26,847 nucleotides of DNA from Russula earlei (GCA_025769875.1 JAGFNK010000665.1:1-26847); one strand, 5' to 3'. Shown: positions 7,801 to 18,499, numbered from the stretch's first letter. The notes: a model not told the origin generated them from the letters alone. A program made the numbers and translations.

Positions 7801-8647
7801 GATAAGATGACGCCGGAAACCATTCATTCAGGTAATGGCCTCGAAGCGAAATGACCAAGTAGTCCAATTTGATGAATCTAAGATCTCCAGGGGCGTTCCC
7901 GAGGGGATAGTGAATGTGGGTGCCATATGATGTAATGAGGTGAATTGCCAATCCGGACCAGCGGAGCAATTGTAGCCGGATCAATTAGAGATCAAATCAG
8001 TATCTTTGACATGTGATGTAACTGCGTGCGTGTCAATCCTTTGGTTCCAGGGGCCAAGGGAGTAAGATGTCGTCTGATAACAGAGGTTTGTGGGGAAGGG
8101 AGGTGTTATAGGAATAAACATGTGTGGTGATCTCTGTGGATTTTAGATATGGGCAGGGCCCATAACCTGTTGAAAATAGATGCAGTATGTGTGATTAGAT
8201 AGCAGCAGATGATAAGATTGCAGGCAGATCTATCAGACAATAGTTCAGTTTGGTTGACACAAAACTAATATAAATAATGTACCTATCAGACAATACATAC
8301 AAGGCGTCGTTAGTACTGTGAGATAAGATGTCATAGTGTAAATACTCACTTCAGTTTGGTTGACACAAAACTGAAGTGATCTACGTACTTTGTGGCATTC
8401 TTAAGTACCTGAGACCGCCACTAGATGCAGTACAGTTAACTACCATCACGGATCACTAAGTAAGTCCGAGGATCAGTTGTAAGTAGCTACCGATTGTCCT
8501 AAATCACTCTATCAATGTAACTAACGCGTGCTGCAGCATATGAGCTGAGCCGGTGATGCCCGGTCCAGGTGATCCGACGCGTCAGCGCATCCGAGTTGTG
8601 ATCACATCACAACACACCTGAGACTCTGGGCAGTGCAGATCTCAACA
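7801..8647. other. Unassigned stretch with a repeated hairpin module
   Basis: No gene is seen. A 23-bp module containing CAGTTTGGTTGACACAAAAC occurs at 8244-8266 and 8350-8372. Direct repeats of TATCAGACAATA also occur (8231 and 8284). The stretch ends abruptly where LTR copy B begins at 8648. Confidence 0.4.
8346..8379. repeat. 12-bp perfect inverted repeat (hairpin)
   Basis: TCACTTCAGTTT (8346-8357) pairs exactly with AAACTGAAGTGA (8368-8379) around the loop GGTTGACACA. The related module at 8244-8266 keeps the loop but a shorter stem. It could be a binding palindrome or part of a small element. Confidence 0.6.
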
Positions 8648-9281
8648 AATAGAGTGATGAGTAAGAATTTGAAGTGTGCTTACTGAGCATGCTCAGTCAT
8701 GCTCAGTAAGCTGCTGAGTAAGAAGGCTTCTCCTGATGAGTAAGAGCCTTCATTGTCCATGTGTTCACTGCTTTAGTGCATGTGCAAGCACCTGATTCAT
8801 TTTCTGTTAGTTAGTTTTAGGGCCGGTCATTTGAGGACTTGTAATTTGGTTAGGGAGTAGTGTTATTTTATAAGGCCCTTATATAGTTCTATTAGGGTCC
8901 TTAGAGTCGACCCTAATACTTCTATTAAGGTCCTTAGTATTGCCTTATAGTTCGTTCTATAGTTATTAGAGTTGGTCTAATAACGCATTGTAGGGCCTTT
9001 GATACTAGGTTAGTGCCTATTGTAGAGCTCTTAGAGTCATTCCAAAGGGTCCTTAGGAGGGCTCTAATACTGTCCTTTGTTGCTAGAAGGGTTGCTTTGA
9101 AGTGGGGCTTGCTGTATGTCGATTGTGCTGAGAATTGCTTGCGCAACAATGTGTGCGCGATATTGTGGACACCTCTACTCACCCCTTTTGCTCGTGTGAA
9201 CAGGGTGACACCATAGAGGCTGGGTTTCCTCCTATAAGGAAGGGTCCTTCAAGGGCCCTCTCTGGAGAATGGTTCATGACA
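8648..9281 (-). repeat. Truncated solo LTR of Gypsy family 1 (copy B)
   Basis: From AATAGAGTGATGAG (8648) to GTTCATGACA (end 9281) this matches copies A and C closely. The left third (R/U5 and TATA region on the minus strand) is absent and unrelated sequence precedes 8648. The base after 9281 starts GATGG, and I find no matching GATGG duplication upstream. The copy is therefore 5'-truncated or recombined rather than a clean solo LTR. It sits immediately before the Tnp2 transposase remnant. Confidence 0.9.
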
Positions 9282-9341
9282 GATGGTCCGATGATCCAAA
9301 TCTGTGCTCTCCTTTCAACCAACGCTGTCTCTGATCACAGC

Positions 9342-9706
9342 TTCACGATTTAAGACCAATGTCCACAGATATCTGTACCTGCAAAGAGTGTTCTGGGAAC
9401 AGAGTAATTGATCCTGTAACTGGTCTCTCAACTAGTGGGGTATGTCGGAATGGGTGATGCTTGAGCATTATCGTTTGGAGAGAATCAAGCAACGGCTTAA
9501 TGATGCCACCGACAACAACGATGCACCTGATGCACCATCTCATATCATTTCTCATTCTCCAAACCATTATACTGCTTCTGAAACACAACAGAGATCAGGT
9601 TTGTTCTTGCAGCTATTGGATAGTGTTGCCAATGTGGCTCATTGATTTATCACCATTCAAAGTCAATGAGGACCCAATCCTGGAAATGCACTCCGAGCTT
9701 TCTTGA
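9342..9706 (+). pseudogene. Tnp2 transposase N-terminus with Cys-rich motif
   Basis: The frame from about 9342 reads MSTDICTCKECSGNRVIDPV. The CxCxxC cluster followed by a V-x-P element resembles the short zinc-binding N-terminus of basidiomycete Tnp2 proteins (typically C-x-C-x2-C then a histidine). After a frameshift the sequence continues as YRLERIKQRLNDATDN, then a Ser/His-rich linker and LLDSVANVAH, ending at a stop near 9646. The histidine partner of the motif is not obvious, so metal binding is uncertain. The start codon is not certain either, because LTR copy B ends only about 60 bp upstream. Confidence 0.6.
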
Positions 9707-9712
9707 AGGTGA

Positions 9713-10183
9713 ATGGCTTACCATACCATACCAACTAGGGGATTGGTCTTTGCTTCTCAACCTCTGGGTAATACGTTGACAAGGCAAGCATCACTGGGAA
9801 GCTTGACACTTTCCTCTGACACACCAATCAATCACGCGTTGATTGAGGGCTGGCTTGCAAATGCCATTTCCACGTTAAGGGCTCCCAACACTAGCAGGGC
9901 ATTGGAGGACAAACTGTCACATGCTCAAAATGATTTGATCAAAGAAATCACTGTTGCCACTGAAGAGGTCCTTGCTACCAAAAGAGAGGAGTGGTCACAT
10001 CAAGTAGCAAAGATACACACTCCGGCATATCATCCACAAATTGTAGCTGATAATCTGTGTACCATTGTTGACCATGGTTTGTCCCTCTATCATTGGACCA
10101 TAGCAGTGCTAAATGCTGTCCAGGGAAGTTCCTATACAGTCCGCATCTACAATTTGAACCTACCGCTTTGTGCTGTTGCTTAA
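9713..10183 (+). pseudogene. Tnp2 transposase, variable second region
   Basis: This 156-codon open frame follows the N-terminal piece. It contains LRAPNTSRALEDKL, a helix-rich section (LIKEITVATEEVLATKREEW) and then diverged sequence. It has no motif I can name, but the position between the Cys-rich start and the catalytic core fits the poorly conserved linker of this family. Between 10184 and 10360 reading frames break up, and a weak SLISSIPLDIQKVVDIL piece is visible near 10302-10352. Confidence 0.5.
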
Positions 10184-10359
10184 CGCTTGCAATCTGCTGC
10201 CTTGTCATGAATATGTCCATCACATGCTGTGGATTTCTAGCTACAACCTTCAGAGTTGTGCTTGATCTCTGTCTTTCTCAAGCTTTACAACCCACTGAAG
10301 TTCACTCGCTCATTTCCAGCATCCCATTGGACATACAGAAGGTCGTTGACATATTAAAC

Positions 10360-11631
10360 CTTTGTCCTCACACCCAATCATTCATTTGCCTGTCCCAAAT
10401 GCTATAAGCTTTACCCTGATTCTGAGGATTGCTCAGAAATCTGCAGTTATCAGCCCACTCCCAACTCTCAGACATGTAACACTGTCCCTTTACACACAAA
10501 AGGTCATCCATGGCTCCAAGAAGAAGTACCCAAAAAGGAAGTTCCTCTACCATGATATGAAGGCCTGGCTCACAAATATGCTCAGCCGGCCAGACATCGA
10601 AGCACATGCAGATCGAAATGTCTTTTCCACCTCCCACGATGTAGAAAATGAGCTGAGAGATATTTAGGATGCCAATATCTTCAGACAATTTGAAGGGCCT
10701 GATGGTAGGCCATTCACGTGTGCTGACAGTGGAGAAGGGCGATACATCTTCAGCCTTTGTATGGACAGGCTTCAATCCCTTCATCATGAAAGAAGCAGGG
10801 GAAGAAGGTCAGCGTTGGTGCCATCTACATGGTCCTTCTCAGTCTTCCTGTGGATGTTTCACTATCAGGTGGAGAACATGTTTCTCGTCAGCATCATACC
10901 AGGCCCCAGAGAGCCATCGCTGGAGCAGATCAACCACATCCTAGCACCTCTAGTGTATGACCTTTTATGTTTCTGGGAGCCAGGTGTCTTCATAAGACAA
11001 ACAGCTCATCATTTTGATGGTCACCTATGCCAGTGCGGCCCTAATACCTGTGGTCTGTGACTTGCCTGCTGCACGGCAGATTTCAGGTTTTGCATCCCAT
11101 GCCTTCCTCCACTTCTGCTCATTTTGCAAACTCCCCCTCCATGAAATTGACAACCTGGATGCAAATTCTTGGCCTATACGCACATGGGCAGAACACAGAC
11201 AATCTGCATGTGCTTGGAAGGACGCCACATCTCATGCAGCCCGCTTGAGGTTGTATTGTCAAAATGGCATCCGATGGAGCAAACTCCTACGCCTTCCATA
11301 CTGGGACCCTACAACCTTTGTTGTTCTGGACTGCATGCACTCGCTCTTGCTTGGTAATTTGCAAAGGCACTGCAGAGAGGTCTGGGGTATGAATTTTCAA
11401 CTAGAGGATAATGACTTTCACCTAAAACCTGATAAGAAGGGTGCTGTCACCAAGGCTGAAATTCTACATGGTTATGGTACACTGGAACATGGAACTGATC
11501 AGGAAGTGGCCTCCCTTTCAATCCACGTTATTCATAGGCTGTGTCAGGACACAGGATCAATCTGTTTTGCTCGAAAAAGGAAAAATCAGCTTATTGAAGC
11601 TCTTCTTGTACATGTGAGTTTGACTATGTAA
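10360..11631 (+). pseudogene. Tnp2 transposase catalytic core
   Basis: This is the best-preserved part. In order: CPHTQSFIC, then in another frame KKKYPKRKFLYHDMKAWL and SRPDIEAHADRN, a stop at 10665-10667 where tryptophan is expected (LRDI-stop-DANIF), RQFEGPDGRPF, RYIFSLCMDRLQSL, QVENMFLVSIIPGPREPSL, INHILAPLVYDLLCFWEPGV, then after a frameshift near 11020-11040 VVCDLPAARQISGFASHA, CSFCKLPLHEIDN, SWPIRTWAEHR, WSKLLRLPYWDPTTFVVLD and CMHSLLLGNLQRHCREVWGM. These are hallmark strings of the basidiomycete Tnp2 family. Candidate catalytic acids are the Asp in FSLCMD, in CDLPAARQ and in FVVLD, but I cannot assign them firmly. The last exon may end at the GTGAGT donor at 11614. Confidence 0.9.
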
Positions 11632-11653
11632 GTTGTTGTTTCTTATGCTGTAG

Positions 11654-12476
11654 TCTCATACAACATTACAAGCAGTAAATCTCTTCGGTGGCCCTCAGAT
11701 GCTAATCAAAATGCCATGTGGGATGGATCACAGCTCGCATCCACTCGAGTTGAAAGTGGCGCATCTGCCAGCACATTGAAGCCCAGATGCAATGAGCTAG
11801 CAACTGGCATGGAACTTCATGATGGAAGGGTAAACTACACATCAGCAAAATCACTCTCAAAGATTCAAGGATTCCATAAAGGCCACATAGTGGCCCTTCT
11901 CCTCGACTTGGATATTCCCATCTCACCAGGCAACTTTGATGAACTTTGGGCCTTGAATAAGCCTGCCCTGTCAAAGATATTATGGAGCATGGTATGTTGC
12001 TAGTGTCACACATTTGGAGCTGCCTAATTTAGATAACTAACTTGCAAATTTACTGCTAGCACCAGAAGGGTGCTCGGCCCAGATCCACCCCTACAACCTC
12101 TGTGGCGAATGTGGAATTGTACCCTGCTGGTGGTGCAAAACCTCACCATAGTGCAACAGCAGATGACTCTAATGTACCCTATCTTGACAAGGAGTCTGTA
12201 GATGGCACAGATCATGGCACCGAAGCATTTGCAGAAGAACCATATGATTCAGATTCAGATTCAGTGAACATTACCAACAACATCATCAGTGATCTGGATC
12301 AGCTTAGCCTAGATGAGGACTTTCGAACACTCTCGACCAGGACTTCCCTGTACTTCCAAAAAATCAAGGAACAAAGAGAGCATAGTCCTTGGGCGACAAA
12401 CTCTGGCAGAAGTCTGGATTCAATATGCCTAAGACAACTCTACCATCTTGGATTGGTCGTGCACCACCAAAACTAG
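11654..12476 (+). pseudogene. Tnp2 transposase, post-core linker
   Basis: After a likely intron (donor GTGAGT 11614, acceptor TAG 11651-11653) the frame 11716-12003 encodes ELATGMELHDGRVNYTSAKS and then HIVALLLDLDIPISPGNFDE and LNKPALSKIL. A second possible intron (GTATGTTG 11992, TAG 12057-12059) leads to the frame 12102-12476. That frame is acidic and Ser-rich: DDSNVPYLDKESVDGTDHGT, EEPYDSDSDSVN, DLDQLSLDEDF. Such acidic linkers are common in this family before the C-terminal domain. No catalytic motif is visible. I infer exon boundaries from consensus splice signals only. Confidence 0.55.
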
Positions 12477-12890
12477 GTGATGGAAGGCATGGAAAACTTA
12501 GTGTGGACCAGTGGCGCACTGCTTGTACCATCAACCTTGTTGTCACCCTTGGGCGTCTCTGGGGTTCCAAACCTCCAAATGATTGCCATTATCAAATGCT
12601 CGTTAACTTCACGGATCTTGTTACTGCATGCAAGCTTGCAATGATGTGAAAGACAACCCCTGATCGCATTGTACTATTTCAACAACACATGCACCGGTAT
12701 TTGCAGACCATGAAGGAGCTCTACGTGTACAGCAACTTGACCCCCAATCATCACCTTGCGTTACATCTTCCCAAACTATTGGAGAACTTTGGACCACCAC
12801 ATGCTTGGGTCTGTTTTGTCTTTGAGTGCTGCCTTTGATGGCTAAAATTTACCAAAACCAGCAACAAGTTTGGTGAGCCTTTAGTTGCTT
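12389..12890 (+). pseudogene. Tnp2 transposase, C-terminal domain
   Basis: The frame reads TLPSWIGRAPPKLGDGRHGK, LSVDQWRTACTINLVVTL, RLWGSKP and LVNFTDLVTACKLAMM, then a stop at 12647-12649. The same frame continues HMHRYLQTMKELYVYSNLTP, NHHLALHLPKLLENFGPPHA, then WVCFVFECC. This matches the family's PTWIG...GKLSADEWR...DLVTAV...YLEGMKKLY...NQHLALHL...FGPVHSW...FVFER series. A further stop follows at 12837-12839, then TKTSNKFGEP. At least two stops and one frameshift inactivate it. Confidence 0.82.
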
Positions 12891-13365
12891 GGCGTTGTTG
12901 TAGCTCACCTCTGACCTTGCTGTATACCCACTACTAGGCGAGCTTGAACAGACTCTGTTGACATGGTTTTGTATGTCACAGGAAGTGAGGATTATGATGC
13001 AAGGTTCAGAACTGCCCCCAATTATCCACAATCTCTAACGGGCCTTTGCACAGTTCCTTGACGATGACGCCTGTGGTACCTTCTAGAATGATCTGTGGGC
13101 TTTCTCTTCGGAAGATGACATTTCAGTGCCTGGAAGATCAATGGGCGTACTAATCCCAATGTGGATTTACAATAAGCTGACAAAGGGCTTTCTGGGTGCC
13201 AGTGTTGCCAAACACCATCCATCAATGTGTTTATCGCAGAAATCCTTAGCCTTCCATGGAATGCAGTTCTCCATAGGGAGTCATTCACTCAGCAACAGCT
13301 ATGTCGTATTCAAAAAGAAATCTGGAAGCAACTCGGAGGAGCCTTGGTTAGCAGGATCAATCTAG

Positions 13366-13725
13366 ATGATCTTCTACATTCCAACTGAAGAAATGACTCA
13401 TGGCCCTTTCTTTGTTATCAAGCCATATCTCCCCTTAACCACTGGAGACTCACAGTTTGACCCTTATCACAAATTCTTGATTGCCACAGGCCAGCTTGTG
13501 TATGACGAATGTGGTGACCCCTTCCTCTGTTCAATGGACGAGGTGATATGTCACTTTGCACATATGCCATTTTTAACTCCAAACATATCCAAACAATATA
13601 TCCTTGTGTTGCCACTCGATCGAGTTTGTGACTGTCTCCTTTTCGATTCCAATTACTTGCTCATGATTAGTTGTCATAGGGATAACTTGGTTCCAGTGAA
13701 GATTGGAGCAATGACTATTGGATGA
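13366..13725 (+). pseudogene. Tnp2 transposase, terminal conserved segment
   Basis: This 119-codon frame contains DPYHKFLIATGQLVYDECGD, DEVICHFAHMPFLTP and ISKQYILVLPLDRVCD. The CHFAH-type motif followed by an IHVLPLDR-like end is the usual C-terminus of basidiomycete Tnp2 proteins, so this marks the 3' end of the coding region at about 13630. Between 12890 and 13365 all three + frames are broken by stops, though SVFVFERR-type conservation is lost and only scattered matches remain. Confidence 0.7.
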
Positions 13726-13730
13726 TACTC

Positions 13731-14139
13731 AAACCAATGAGTGAAGCCAAAACAGGTATGAAAATGATAGGTGCATGGCATGGTCATGGATGTATTAGTA
13801 GGATATGTGCTCAATGATATTACATGTGTTTGCCCTGGGAATGCACCCCGGTGACCATATTTGGCCCCTCATTTTCCAAACAAGAGTAGCAGGGGACTCA
13901 GAACAAGGTCAGGACCCAGGAATGGTGCAGAAGGTTCTCTGAGTGAAATCTCGTTTGTCCTTCAAGTTATGAGGACAGAAATGGTGCAGGGACTGCATAC
14001 AGAGAACATGTATAGAGATAGGCGGACAGGTGTAAGGAATACAGTAAGCGTCCAAGTCCCATCACGACCGAGATATCACATCGTGATGGATGTCAAGTGA
14101 TCTGCCAATCGTGCTGGGATCACGCAACAAAGTGAACAC
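13731..14139. other. Unassigned stretch after the transposase
   Basis: A 79-codon + frame (13861-14100) has no known domain. The stretch may hold the 3' untranslated part and terminal repeat of the Tnp2 element, but no partner terminal repeat was found. A tandem GTGAACACTGTC (14132-14143 and 14144-14155) straddles the start of LTR copy C. Confidence 0.35.
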
Positions 14140-15016
14140 TGTCGTGAACACTGTCAAGACTCACTGTTGAACTATCCAGTTCAAGAGTGAGGGGTAAGCT
14201 CGAAGACGAGTCAATAGATGTCCAAGACCGTGTGGGCGAGGAGTAGAGTCCAGAGTAGTAACAAATACCAGAGAGGCACTGTTACTGTGAGAGTAGAGCA
14301 GTCATGCAGAGAAGAGGCCAGGATAGTCACAAGGGGACCAGGCTGCTAAACAGGGAACAAGTCATAACCTTGTTATCAAGCACAATAGAGTGATGAGTAA
14401 GAAGTCGAAGTGCGCTTACTGAGCATGCTCAGTCATGCTCAGTAAGCTGCTGAGTAAGAAGGCTTCTCCTGATGAGTAAGAGCCTTCATTGTCCACATGT
14501 TCACTGCTTTAGTGCACGTGTGAGCACCTGATTTGTTTTCTGTTAGTTAGTTTAGGGCCGGTCATTTGAGGACTTGTAATTTGGTTAGGGAGTAGTGTTA
14601 TCTTATAAGGCCCTTATATAGTTCTATTAGGGTCCTTAGAGTCGACCCTAATACTTCTATTAAGGTCCTTAGTATTGCCTTATAGTTTGTTCTATAGTCA
14701 TTAGAGTTGGTCTAATAACGCGTTGTAGGGCCTTTGATACTAGGTTAGTGCCTATTGTAGAGTTCCTAGAGTCGTTCCAAAGGGTCCTTAGGAAGGCCCT
14801 AATACTGTCCTTTGTTGTTAGAAGGGTTGTTTTTAAGTGGGGCTTGCTGTATGTCGATTGTGCCGAGAATCGCTCGCGCAACAATGCGCGTGCAATATTG
14901 TGGACACCTCTACTCACCCCTTTTGCTCATGTGAACAGGGTGACACCATAGAGGCTGGGTTTCCTCCTATAAGGAAGGGTCCTTCAAGGGCCCTCTCCGG
15001 AGAATGGTTCATGACA
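14140..15016 (-). repeat. Solo LTR of Gypsy family 1 (copy C), promoter deleted
   Basis: The copy runs from TGTCGTGAAC (14140) to GTTCATGACA (15016), ends that are inverted matches with one difference. It aligns with copy A except for a ~97-bp gap: copy A bases 122-222, which hold the TATA box and the GGACAGT stem, are replaced by CAGG at 14339-14342. The flanking 5-mers AACAC and AATGC do not match, so no target duplication is visible. The palindrome is intact at 14415-14446. Confidence 0.9.
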
Positions 15017-16509
15017 AATGCCACATATGCCATGGATGTGCCCAATCACACTGGCAATTCAGTGTAAAGCCTGCCAGTAGGTGGACCTTTTCAGCACATG
15101 ATTGCATTCTTATAAAATAAAAGGAAGAACCCTGGCAGTTTGGTTGATGGGGTCACCAGGTGGCAGGTGGCATCTGCCGTTCGGAACACCAAATGCCACC
15201 TTGCCTGGCAAACTGTTGGAAAAGCACTCCCCCACTTGCGATCGATCCATATCATCATCAAATGGAAGTCTGGTTCCAGTTGATTGGTGTCCTTTGTTTT
15301 CCCTCAACACTGCTGGTGGCATTGCCCACGATAGTGTAGCTGGCCAGAAGACATTACATAATTTCAGGCATCCCACCTTTAAATTGGACTGCTTTCAGTG
15401 GCATGCATGACACTCTTCATTCAGTTTCACCCCAGACTTTGAGTTAACATGCCTGCCACTTATGCTCAGTGTATGGTGTCTATGCTGTACTGTCTCATCC
15501 TGTTGGCTTACAATCACCCACTGCAGTATTAGAGAAGGTCCTTACCAATGTGGCCAACGAGGGCAAGGAGGATTTTAACCTCACCTGGCTTTGAAAACGA
15601 TGTAAGTAGTGCATTGTTGTACCTGGTAATAAGGGAGCACATGCACTAATGGTCTGTGACAGTTCATACAGAAGCTAGAAAGGCAAAGAGGCGACTAGGC
15701 CCTCGCATCAATGAGTTTCTCCTCTGTGCCCTCAATCACAAAGTATGCTATGCATTACATTCCTTGCATGTACTCACCTTGGTATCTAGGCACATGTGGG
15801 AAATCTGCATCTCCAGCATAACCAGCATAACATTTTGATACATATGTCAGCTGGAGGCCATCATGAGTAAGTCTTGTGAATCCCAAGCAATTCTTTGAAC
15901 ACAGGATTGCTAGGTACACGCACCACACAACTTCTGTCCGAGTCAGGGTCAATGTACAACCACGCTTCACAGAGAGGAAGTGAAGTGATATAAGCACTCT
16001 TACATTCCCATGATATCCCATGCTGATCCAAAGAAACTGGGTAGCTCCTCCGGGAAAATGAACTGTTAAAACATGAATTTCTGAAAATGGAAATTTGCCT
16101 TGCATGTGCCAATTTGGTTATAGATGGCGAAGATGGTGAAGACAGTGATGATGTGCACATCGTCACTGGAGCACCTGCTGCCATTATAGTCAGGGTAAGT
16201 TGCCTTTTGTGCTTGCGTCTGTGCACTCTATCTCATCTGGTTGAAATTCTAGATGAAGCGTCTCATTGTTTTATCAAAGAACAGAAAACATCAGGTGCAT
16301 CACTTTGATTTGATGGCAATATGTTTCTGAATTCACACAACTAGATTGCACTTATGTGCAAAATGCACAAGGCTGATTAGAACCGACGCAACTCAATGAG
16401 GATACAAATGTGACATAGGGGTGTAATGCGAGGAGGCTTCATTGGGGGAGGCTGGATGTGGTCAGCATGAGTAGTGGTGTCAATGCAGCTACCACCAAAT
16501 ACACATGTG
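15017..16509. other. Unassigned stretch with exon-like segments
   Basis: A 102-codon + frame (15102-15410) and an 88-codon antisense frame (15110-15376) overlap, and I recognise neither. At 16087-16194 a + frame reads MEICLACANLVIDGEDGED, DSDDVHIVTGAPAAIIVR and meets a GTAAGT donor (16195), with a TAG acceptor at 16251-16253. The minus strand is also open at 15861-16226. These look like decayed exons of unknown origin. 16325-16509 shows nothing identifiable. Confidence 0.3.
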
Positions 16510-17378
16510 AGAGAAGGTGCCGAAGTGCAGGTCTTGAAGCCTGAGATGGAAGTGGCACAACGACGGTATTATGGTGCAATTCTGGTACAACATGAGGTGC
16601 GACTAGAGCTTTTGTGGATTATCTTAGCAGACTTGCATGGCGGTACACATTGAAGAGCTGTTCTGGACCTGTTTCAGAATCATTTCGGCACAAGTGACCG
16701 GTAAAAGCCATGAAGAATGGTTTGATGGAGAATGAGGAGGTGAATTCATTGACATTCCCTGCAGGATGCGCTTTTATCTCTGTGAGTTGCGGGAAATCAA
16801 GTGGGGCAGCATCACCTGACAATAAACCCAAACACACAAAGATGCTGCGGCTCCCCTTTGGGTCTTCCAAGTAGCTTAAGAATGCCGTTCAGCATTTAAG
16901 GTGGATCGTTTGGTTACAAAGGAGAGAATCCTTATGCTGCTGAAACATTTGCTAGGTCAAGGTAAATGGCCAGTACCTTGTGTTGACACGAATGAAGAGA
17001 ACTTTGTTGAAGTCAGGGATGAGCGTGGGAGAGATCAACGAGCTATTTCAATGTCTGAGCCTTCTTTGGCCTTGATTTTGACAGGAAGGTAAACAATTTC
17101 CCTCGTGTCAACATCCCGGGTGATGAGACACCTTGGCTTGACCGCTAATACCCACAAATGTCTCAGTGCTTGCAAGGATGATTTGTCATCAGACAAAACA
17201 GGGGCAAAGTGGGGAAAGAAAGCAGCGACCAAACAGGCATCAGCGGCATCATCTGAGCTTCCTGAACTGTATCAGCCCCCACCCATGGCCAAGAACAGAA
17301 GCCCAAGGGACATGTGGGTTGCCATATGAGTCCCGTAGTGCATTGCCTGGTTGTACCATGCTGTACGAATACCAAAGC
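16510..17378 (-). pseudogene. APC1: APC1 pseudogene (anaphase-promoting complex subunit 1), C-terminal part
   Basis: APC1 is the large scaffold of the anaphase-promoting ubiquitin ligase. On the minus strand the order is: NQAMHYGTHMATHMSLGLLF, a stop in place of Arg (GGG-stop-YSSG), VAAFFPHFAPV, LQALRHLWVLAVKPRCLITR, DVDTREIVYLPVKIKAKEG, then after a frameshift PTLIPDFNKVLFIRVNTRYW, SYLEDPKGSRSIFV, DAAPLDFPQLTEIKAHPAGN, FFMAFTGHLCRND, EQLFNVYRHASLL and finally SHLMLYQ with FHLRLQDLHFG. This is the PC-repeat and C-terminal region in native order. At least four stops or frameshifts make it dead. The first 80% or so of the usual very long protein is absent. No large intron is needed to read it. 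Confidence 0.85.
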
Positions 17379-17404
17379 CTCCGGAGGCAATTGTCTATCA
17401 CAGA

Positions 17405-17908
17405 TCACATGTTGCTTGATCTTATGATCATAGACTGGTCCTGTATAGCGGCATATATCATATCAATGACCCGGAGGCTGACCGCAATGCATTGGTCATG
17501 CCATCGTACCTCCAGATGCTCAGCTGGCGCTGCTTGGGAGTGGAGCGACCGTGACAAGCAGGTTGCTATCATCTCTGTGGCCTGGTCACTGTGAGAGACC
17601 CAGACAATGACTTTGCTGGTTGATAGAGGAGGTTCCAAGGCGTGATCCGAACTGGAGTCCTCGTCATGGACCAGAGACAGAAGCACGGACTGGAATCTGC
17701 AGACAATATTGGCAGCATGATCGACAATGGTGGTCTCAGCTGGGGGCTCATGAGGGAGAAGACGTTCGGAAGCATTTTGTTGCTGGTCAACTTGGCCTCT
17801 TGAACATATCAGCATTTGCAGACAGGAGGGAAAGTGGGCTCTCATTGGCATGGTGAATCTAGTGATATTGAATGATAGGATGGCTGAGGACCAGTGTCGC
17901 CAATCCAA
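17405..17908 (-). other. Open 167-codon frame of unknown nature
   Basis: A minus-strand frame stays open for 504 bp, directly upstream of the APC1 fragment. It includes ERLLPHEPPAETTIVDHAAN, LLSLVHDEDSSSDHALEP and SKVIVWVSHSDQATEMIATC. I know no family with these strings, and the sequence does not fit the part of APC1 that should precede. It may be a separate host fragment or chance. Confidence 0.25.
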
Positions 17909-18499
17909 TTGCTGGTACTGGGCCGGAAGCCTTTTGACAATGGCATCTTTATTTATGACCTCTGTCCTTCTTCCTCTCCTTCCCTCATGTCCTCCCTACT
18001 CTTCCTTCCCCATGGTCCCAGTTCAAAACTCCCAAGCTGCCAGTTTCCTCAAGGTGCCCCCGAACACTGTGCCAAGTCCGCCCACTTTGCATAGTGTTTT
18101 CCACACGTGACCTTACCGGTGTTCATGTATGGTGCCCCATGTGCTCTTTTCTCTTGCTTTCTCTCCCTCTTTCTCTCCTTCCTGCCCTTCCCACCCCACT
18201 TTCTGCAAGAGCAACAGCCAATTATCCCATGCCGGATGGTTCTTCAAGTGGATTTGGTCTGTGACAGGCCAAATTCCTCAAATATACCTTTTCCCTTGTG
18301 CATGTGTTTCTTTTCTCTTTCTCTCCCACTTTCTCAACTTCCCATGCCATCTGCCCTGCAGGCGACTCCAGCACACGTGGCGACTCCAGGCCAAGACCTC
18401 AAGAACATGAAGTGGTCTTCAAAACATTCTGTACAACCATGCACCCGGTGACCAGTTGTGACTTTATCATTACTTGTTAACGACTGACATGTTATCCAC
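17909..18499. other. Unassigned CT-rich stretch
   Basis: Pyrimidine-rich + strand with CTTTTCTCTTTCTCTCCC-type runs and a doubled GGCGACTCCAG (18360 and 18379). The overlapping + frames at 17850-18480 are low-complexity. Nothing identifiable. Confidence 0.35.

Larger units (their letters stand above)
9282..13730 (+). mobile_element. Degraded Tnp2-type (CACTA-like, Plavaka-like) DNA transposon
   Basis: A long stretch of + strand coding remnants matches, in order, the parts of the basidiomycete Tnp2 (Transposase_21) family: a Cys-rich N-terminus, a central transposase core and a conserved C-terminal region ending in a CHFAH...HVLPLDR-type motif. Frameshifts and stops occur throughout, so the element is dead. 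I could not find terminal inverted repeats. The 5' end may lie before LTR copy B or have been lost when that LTR arrived. Confidence 0.82.

Noticed and set aside
7357..7854. A secreted protein gene with an N-terminal hydrophobic segment
   Set aside because: The start looks signal-like (VILLSLFAIYAALT), but the rest is low-complexity and overlaps another open frame. No family or splice structure supports it.
9120..9353. Plus-strand frame across the end of LTR copy B (9135-9353) as a gene
   Set aside because: It merely reads out of the LTR; the equivalent frame at 14837-15067 does the same at copy C.
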